From CALMSM01 sp964534095 (GTDB lineage: Bacteria; Patescibacteriota; Saccharimonadia; Saccharimonadales; CALMSM01), in NCBI GenBank assembly GCA_964534095.1, contig CAZHPF010000004.1, positions 1 through 25,506 of the forward strand: a stretch of 25,506 bases of DNA, read 5' to 3'. Below the pieces are notes generated by a model. It had not been told where the DNA came from. It was given only the letters and a program-made list of their open reading frames with translations, and did no database searches. Shown here piece after piece: positions 21,723 through 25,506 of the stretch; the stretch's first letter is position 1, and the number at the start of each line of letters is the position of its first letter. Made by a program: the position numbers and the translations under genes.

Positions 21723-22442
21723 TTAAGCTGTGGTCGGACTTACGCCCTCAACCTGATAGCTGATTTTGGTTATGCCTTTTTTGGATTTTACTTTTGTGAT
21801 GACTACCTTGCCAATATCTGAGAGTTTTTGCACGTGCGTGCCGCCGCAAGGAACCCCAAAGTCCCCGTAGCACACCACACGGATCGGTTTGTTGGCAGGC
21901 AGGCTATCGGGCACATGCCTGCATAGTTGAGTAAGCTCGTCGTGTGTCACATATCGCATGGTATTGGTTATGTCTTGCGACAGAATCGCATTAACAGCAT
22001 GTTGAATGGCGGTTTGAGTAGTTTCATCAATAGCAGCCTTGCTGTACTCGACAAAACTCATATGCGGATAATGGGCGCCGCGACCGGGTATCCAATCGGG
22101 GTTAATGGTACTGTTTGCCATATCAACGACATGACCGGCTGAATGAAGCCGTGTGTTAATACGCCGCCGAGTTTCATCTACGCTACACTGTACTGCTTGC
22201 CCAGACTTAATAGCACCATGGCCAATATGGTGAACAACACCATGTTCATCCAGCCTGACTTCTTCGACCGCAAAATCATCAATGCTACCGGTATCCCAGT
22301 CTTGTCCGCCGCCACGTGCATAAAAACAGGTTTGATTAAGTATTACGTCATTGCGGCCATCTTCCATAGGGTTCACTGACTCTACGACCGCTTCGCAGGC
22401 CACTACCCCAAAATCATCCATGTGCAAAAGTTTCGTGCTCAT
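21723..22442 (-). CDS. Alanyl-tRNA editing protein AlaX-type
   Basis: 239-aa free-standing homologue of the AlaRS editing domain, which removes Ser or Gly wrongly attached to tRNA-Ala. The zinc-site histidines are in RLHSAGHVVD, and the second pair is the Cys and His of CGGTHV. FYARGGGQDWDTG near the N-terminus is the conserved start of the editing fold (usually FY-x-x-GGGQ-x-x-D-x-G), as in AlaX-M. The ATG at 22442 (MSTKLLHMDDF) is preferred over a GTG at 22454; neither has a clear ribosome binding site. Neighbours are the whiB-like gene downstream and an HD-family gene upstream on the same strand. Confidence 0.92.
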   Translation of the reverse strand: MSTKLLHMDDFGVVACEAVVESVNPMEDGRNDVILNQTCFYARGGGQDWDTGSIDDFAVEEVRLDEHGVVHHIGHGAIKSGQAVQCSVDETRRRINTRLHSAGHVVDMANSTINPDWIPGRGAHYPHMSFVEYSKAAIDETTQTAIQHAVNAILSQDITNTMRYVTHDELTQLCRHVPDSLPANKPIRVVCYGDFGVPCGGTHVQKLSDIGKVVITKVKSKKGITKISYQVEGVSPTTA

Positions 22443-22518
22443 TGGTAACGCCACTTATTGATTAACATCATGTAAGGTGATGAATTTAGGGTAAAGTCTC
22501 ATACTATATAAAATTGTA

Positions 22519-24072
22519 TCATGCGGCGGTGACGTAACTGCCTCGTGCCGTTGCTACTGCCAAAGCTCTTTGACCCGCAGCCTGGATACCACGTCGTTTA
22601 GGATCTTTGTTCATTTTTGGAGACTTTTTCTGAGCTTCAAAGAATTCTGCAGAAGTCTTTTGGGCTTGCTCCCATAAAAGTTCACGGTAAGTACTGGTGG
22701 TTGGGATATGCACAGACAAGGTAGAGCGTTGAATACGTTGATGCTGCTCAAGGAGAACCTGATATCTAGGATCGTAATCACCTAGCGGAATATCGCCCTT
22801 CGATGTACGCACTAGGGGATTAACGAATCGGTTTTTGAGAGGGGATAGTAAGTAGTGTAATACCCCGTTTTCTTCTACTAAATGTGGCACTTGCGGGTTA
22901 ACGCCTGCCGGGATATCGCGTGACCCTGCATATAAGTGGGTTTCAAACTGCGAAGAAGGCGGTCCAAAATCCGCGAGATTACCATGAAGTAAGGCAGACG
23001 GATACTCTACTGCTAAATCATCACGCAAAAATGTCTCAAATATTGGCCGCTTAAAGTTTCTGAATCGATTCCGTTCCTCATAACCTACACCTGCTAGTTG
23101 GTTAGCTATAGCAAACAAATACGGATCAGTATCACCAGGATGGGGCTGCATTGCGGCTATCACATCTGAATCAACAGCGTACAAGTAATCGAATGGTTTA
23201 CGCGTTACGCCATGGTCTAGTTCGGTCATGTGGGGGAGCCGCCTGTTGACGATACTGTATTTAAGGGCTTCAATTAACAGATAAAGCTGGACACGATTAA
23301 CTGGATCGTTCCAGTGTTCGGTGCTCAGAAGCAGATACCCTTTAGCAAATAGCCGAGCGTGATCAACATTCGTAAACACCATATTGCCGTCTTCATTTAT
23401 GTCAATCGTCTTAAGGGTAGCGATTTCGGTAAGCATGCCTATGATTTCTTGTGCCTCGGGAGCTTGCGAATCCCAGAACCACAACAGCATTTCTTGCAGA
23501 GTATATTGAAGCCTATCGACACATATACCGGGCGCGTCGCATTCTACCCATGGGGGGATAGCCACACCTTTCATGGTACCGTCTCTCTTTGTGCGTATGT
23601 TGCGCTCTTTCAACACATCCATCACACCTCCCAGCGCTAATGCCTCAGCTACACGTAACTCATGGAATCTTTCTTTTTGGCCTGGACCCTCCACTGCAAT
23701 ATCGGTAGCGTGCGATAATGGCCCATGACCAAAATCAGGTAAAGAAGCCGCTAGAACATAGGCAAGCCGTTGTCGCGGTGTAGCCTTTTCCCTTCTCGCT
23801 ATACGGTCAGTGGCCTCCCCAACTACGATATTGTGGCCTGTTCGGTAGAAATTATGGGTACCCCTTATGGTTTCATGGTCTTGGTCTTTAGAAAGCTGGG
23901 TTAAATCAAGTCCTCTTTGTCCTATGGGCGTACCGACAATATTGGCAAGGACGGCTTTTGGTGTATCCGAACTCGGATCCAAAATGACTTCGTCAAATAG
24001 AGGATTTCTTACTTGGAGGTATTTGCCATGATCGATAAAAACAATACCCGGGTCTTGTAACACCTCAGTCAT
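22519..24072 (-). CDS. HD-family phosphohydrolase-like protein with altered HD dyad
   Basis: 517-aa protein related to SAMHD1/dGTPase-like HD proteins. In SAMHD1 the metal site is H167, H206-D207 and D311, within a HDxGHGPFSH motif. Here the pattern is RTGHNIVV (His80), LPDFGHGPLSH (Pro112-Asp113, His116, His121), FHE (His137) and VDRLQY (Asp186). The first residue of the HD dyad is therefore Pro (codon CCT) with all the rest kept. The C-terminal half is unrecognised and ends in a basic stretch. The ATG at 24072 is chosen because a TTGCAA-17-TACACT promoter ends 7 nt before it; a TTG at 24108 in frame is an alternative. Activity as a dNTPase is uncertain. The family assignment is good to superfamily level. 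Confidence 0.8.
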   Translation of the reverse strand: MTEVLQDPGIVFIDHGKYLQVRNPLFDEVILDPSSDTPKAVLANIVGTPIGQRGLDLTQLSKDQDHETIRGTHNFYRTGHNIVVGEATDRIARREKATPRQRLAYVLAASLPDFGHGPLSHATDIAVEGPGQKERFHELRVAEALALGGVMDVLKERNIRTKRDGTMKGVAIPPWVECDAPGICVDRLQYTLQEMLLWFWDSQAPEAQEIIGMLTEIATLKTIDINEDGNMVFTNVDHARLFAKGYLLLSTEHWNDPVNRVQLYLLIEALKYSIVNRRLPHMTELDHGVTRKPFDYLYAVDSDVIAAMQPHPGDTDPYLFAIANQLAGVGYEERNRFRNFKRPIFETFLRDDLAVEYPSALLHGNLADFGPPSSQFETHLYAGSRDIPAGVNPQVPHLVEENGVLHYLLSPLKNRFVNPLVRTSKGDIPLGDYDPRYQVLLEQHQRIQRSTLSVHIPTTSTYRELLWEQAQKTSAEFFEAQKKSPKMNKDPKRRGIQAAGQRALAVATARGSYVTAA

Positions 24073-24079
24073 ACCAACG

Positions 24080-24108
24080 AGTGTACGGTTGATATTAATT
24101 GTTTGCAA
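24080..24108 (-). promoter_or_regulatory. Promoter of HD-family gene, leaderless type
   Basis: On the minus strand TTGCAA (24103-24108), 17 nt, TACACT (24080-24085), then 7 nt to the ATG at 24072. No Shine-Dalgarno. This decides the start. Confidence 0.6.
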
Positions 24109-24180
24109 GCAGTAGCGTTATATTTTTTAACTAGGGATTGGGCTTATGGTTCTCGGTTTAACCCTACCTGTAGTGTACAT

Positions 24181-25113
24181 TTATACTTTTACTACTGTGC
24201 GCCACTCGCTATGCGACCCTTTGGCATCTTCGCGGGCTGAACGATAGAGGGTTGTCATTTGTTTTGTGAGAGAGCCGATTTTGCCTCCGTTAATGGCACG
24301 TTTGTCCACGGAAAGCACCGGCGTAATATAAGCGCTGCTGCCGCACAGAAATATTTCGTCAGCAATATAGAGCTCACTTCTGTCAACCGTGCGCTCCTCA
24401 GCCTGAAGACCAAGCTCGTCAGCTAGGGTAAGAATACTCGCCCTCGTGATGCCCTCTAAAATATCGGTGGCCGCTGAAGGTGTCACTAACACCCCGTCTC
24501 TGACCAAAAATACATTTGCGACGGTACTTTCGGCTACATGGCCGTGCTGGTCAAGCGAGATCGCTTCGTCGTAGCCGTTTAGAAGTGCCTCGTTTTTCAT
24601 GAGGCTTGCGTTGAGATAACTGCCGTTTGCTTTAGCGCGGCTCGGTATAGCGTTATCCGGGGTTCTTACCCAACTCGACACGCAGACATGCACGCCGGAT
24701 AGCGGCAGGAATTCACCGGTCGGATACACAAAGGCGCTGACACTGTTACGCAAACCGTGTACTCTCGTACCGGTCAGAAGCTCATCAATGAATACTGACA
24801 CGCGTACCAACACATTTTCGGTCACTTTATTTTCACGCAGCAACGAAACGACCATAGTTTCGAATTTTTTGTAACTCCACATGTCAATAAACTCGTGGAA
24901 ATCCATAATTTTTGCCGAGTTAACCAGCCGCTCATAATGGTCGCGTAAACGAAAGACGACAAGCTGTTTTGCGGCCGAATCGGCGTAGACACTTACCGTA
25001 GTATAGATGCTCAAACCATAGAGCATGGGCGAGCTGGCAATGCTTACGTTCGCTTCAGAGAATGGCACCAAAGAGTCCCGAAAGTAGGCTCGAGATGAAT
25101 TGACATCAAGCAT
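24181..25113 (-). CDS. Class IV aminotransferase (branched-chain/D-amino acid type)
   Basis: 310-aa PLP enzyme of fold type IV. The Schiff-base lysine is Lys161 in AKANGSYLNASL, and the conserved Glu195 sits in VAESTVANVFLVRDG. EGITRASILTLADELGL is the phosphate-binding region. Overall it looks more like a branched-chain aminotransferase (IlvE) than D-alanine transaminase, but both are of this fold and eyeballing cannot separate them. It starts 8 nt after the D-Ala-D-Ala ligase stop on the same strand, with AGGCGG before the ATG, so the pair is likely one operon. That context allows a role in supplying D-alanine or D-glutamate for peptidoglycan (inference). Confidence 0.88.
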   Translation of the reverse strand: MLDVNSSRAYFRDSLVPFSEANVSIASSPMLYGLSIYTTVSVYADSAAKQLVVFRLRDHYERLVNSAKIMDFHEFIDMWSYKKFETMVVSLLRENKVTENVLVRVSVFIDELLTGTRVHGLRNSVSAFVYPTGEFLPLSGVHVCVSSWVRTPDNAIPSRAKANGSYLNASLMKNEALLNGYDEAISLDQHGHVAESTVANVFLVRDGVLVTPSAATDILEGITRASILTLADELGLQAEERTVDRSELYIADEIFLCGSSAYITPVLSVDKRAINGGKIGSLTKQMTTLYRSAREDAKGSHSEWRTVVKV

Positions 25114-25121
25114 AGTACCGC

Positions 25122-25506
25122 CTAAAACTGCTGCAGGAAATTAGTAGTAAAGATGGTGTTATTTTGTTGTTGGTGCTGCCAGCGTTCTTCAGCCAAACGA
25201 ACCAGTTGTTGAACCAGTTCTATGCTGCTGACACCGGCAGCCCGCCAGTTGTGGGCATAGAGACTGCCAGGTAAAGGATTGACTTCGTTGAAATACACCT
25301 GGTTAGTTTTACTATCTATCAGCATATCGACCCGGGCAGTACCGGCACATCCTAGCACTTGGTAAACCTGCAGGCCGATGTCTTCGGCTTTTTTGTACAA
25401 GCCATCGTCGAGCTTAGCCGGAATCTCGCTATAGCCCTGCGAGCCTTTTGTCCCACCCATCTTTTTGCCGCCACCTTTTTTGCCGCCACCCATATACTTG
25501 GTGTCA
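25122..25506 (-). CDS. ddl: D-alanine-D-alanine ligase, C-terminal part (cut by window edge)
   Basis: The 3' end of an ATP-grasp ligase that joins two D-alanines for peptidoglycan. The reading frame is open to the window edge, so the start is outside. Seen: LGCAGTARVDML, then VYFNEVNPLPGSLY, the Mg-binding Glu and Asn of the ATP-grasp fold, and LVQQLVRLAEERW. Before it is a Gly/Lys-rich insertion (GGGKKGGGKKMGGTKGSQGY) where Ddl proteins have a short loop before the IPA block. The Met within the frame at 25493 is internal and not a start. It ends in a Gln/Asn-rich tail closing with FLQQF. The class IV aminotransferase follows. Confidence 0.85.
   Translation of the reverse strand, partial: DTKYMGGGKKGGGKKMGGTKGSQGYSEIPAKLDDGLYKKAEDIGLQVYQVLGCAGTARVDMLIDSKTNQVYFNEVNPLPGSLYAHNWRAAGVSSIELVQQLVRLAEERWQHQQQNNTIFTTNFLQQF

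Noticed and set aside
1..25506. CRISPR array, prophage or insertion sequence
   Set aside because: No regularly spaced repeats, no transposase, integrase or phage structural gene could be recognised.

Overview
The window looks like a chromosomal segment of a Patescibacteria/CPR bacterium, most probably an environmental Candidatus Saccharibacteria (TM7). This is an inference from gene content and not from a marker-gene tree. The points in favour are compact genes with many 1-4 nt overlaps, a Gram-positive type surface (class F-like sortase, an LPNTG-anchored protein, a D-Ala-D-Ala ligase end), a WhiB-type Fe-S regulator, a zinc-free bL32, and a complete bo3 quinol oxidase operon beside an NDH-2 and a flavin dehydrogenase, a short aerobic chain known from some Saccharibacteria. 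TGA acts as a normal stop (for example in cyoB and cyoC), so the UGA-Gly code of Gracilibacteria does not apply.

Layout. 1-3360: small metabolic genes on the + strand (two-domain VOC protein, type I asparaginase, DUF2200 protein, one-domain VOC protein). 3444-4969 (-): a sortase and its likely substrate, an ice-binding-like (DUF3494) LPNTG protein whose frame is broken at a C7 tract. 5152-5226 (-): tRNA-Gln(CTG). 5362-6348 (+): trans-polyprenyl diphosphate synthase, convergent with the respiratory operon. 6345-12866 (-): FAD-linked oxidase (D-lactate/2-hydroxyacid dehydrogenase type), then cyoA-B-C-D-E with overlapping stops and starts. 12932-14107 (+): divergent NDH-2. 14104-15163: divergent trmD and a 106-aa orphan sharing a palindrome-rich control region. 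15305-18450 (-): translation and RNA-processing genes rpmF-nusB-nudix-rnc, a hairpin-rich gap, then rpsP-khpA and a terminator. 18655-21619 (-): whiB-like regulator and leuS. 21723-24072 (-): AlaX-type editing protein and an HD-family protein with an altered HD dyad. 24181-25506 (-): class IV aminotransferase and the 3' part of a D-Ala-D-Ala ligase that runs off the window.

How it fits together. NADH (NDH-2) and a 2-hydroxyacid such as lactate (FAD oxidase) would feed electrons to a quinone pool drained by the bo3 oxidase. CyoE makes heme O, and the neighbouring polyprenyl synthase could supply its prenyl donor, a quinone tail or a lipid carrier. No complex I, complex III or quinone-ring synthesis genes lie in this window.

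The most interesting signals are: (i) mononucleotide tracts inside two genes, G10 in the whiB-like gene and C7 in the surface protein, which suggest phase variation; (ii) at least seven genes whose -10 box sits 6-7 nt before the start codon, pointing to leaderless transcription; (iii) a perfect-consensus promoter leading exactly to a 31-codon ORF antisense to leuS; (iv) short copies of coding or tRNA sequence placed just outside their parent genes; (v) active-site or cofactor-site substitutions in CyoB, CyoE and the HD protein.
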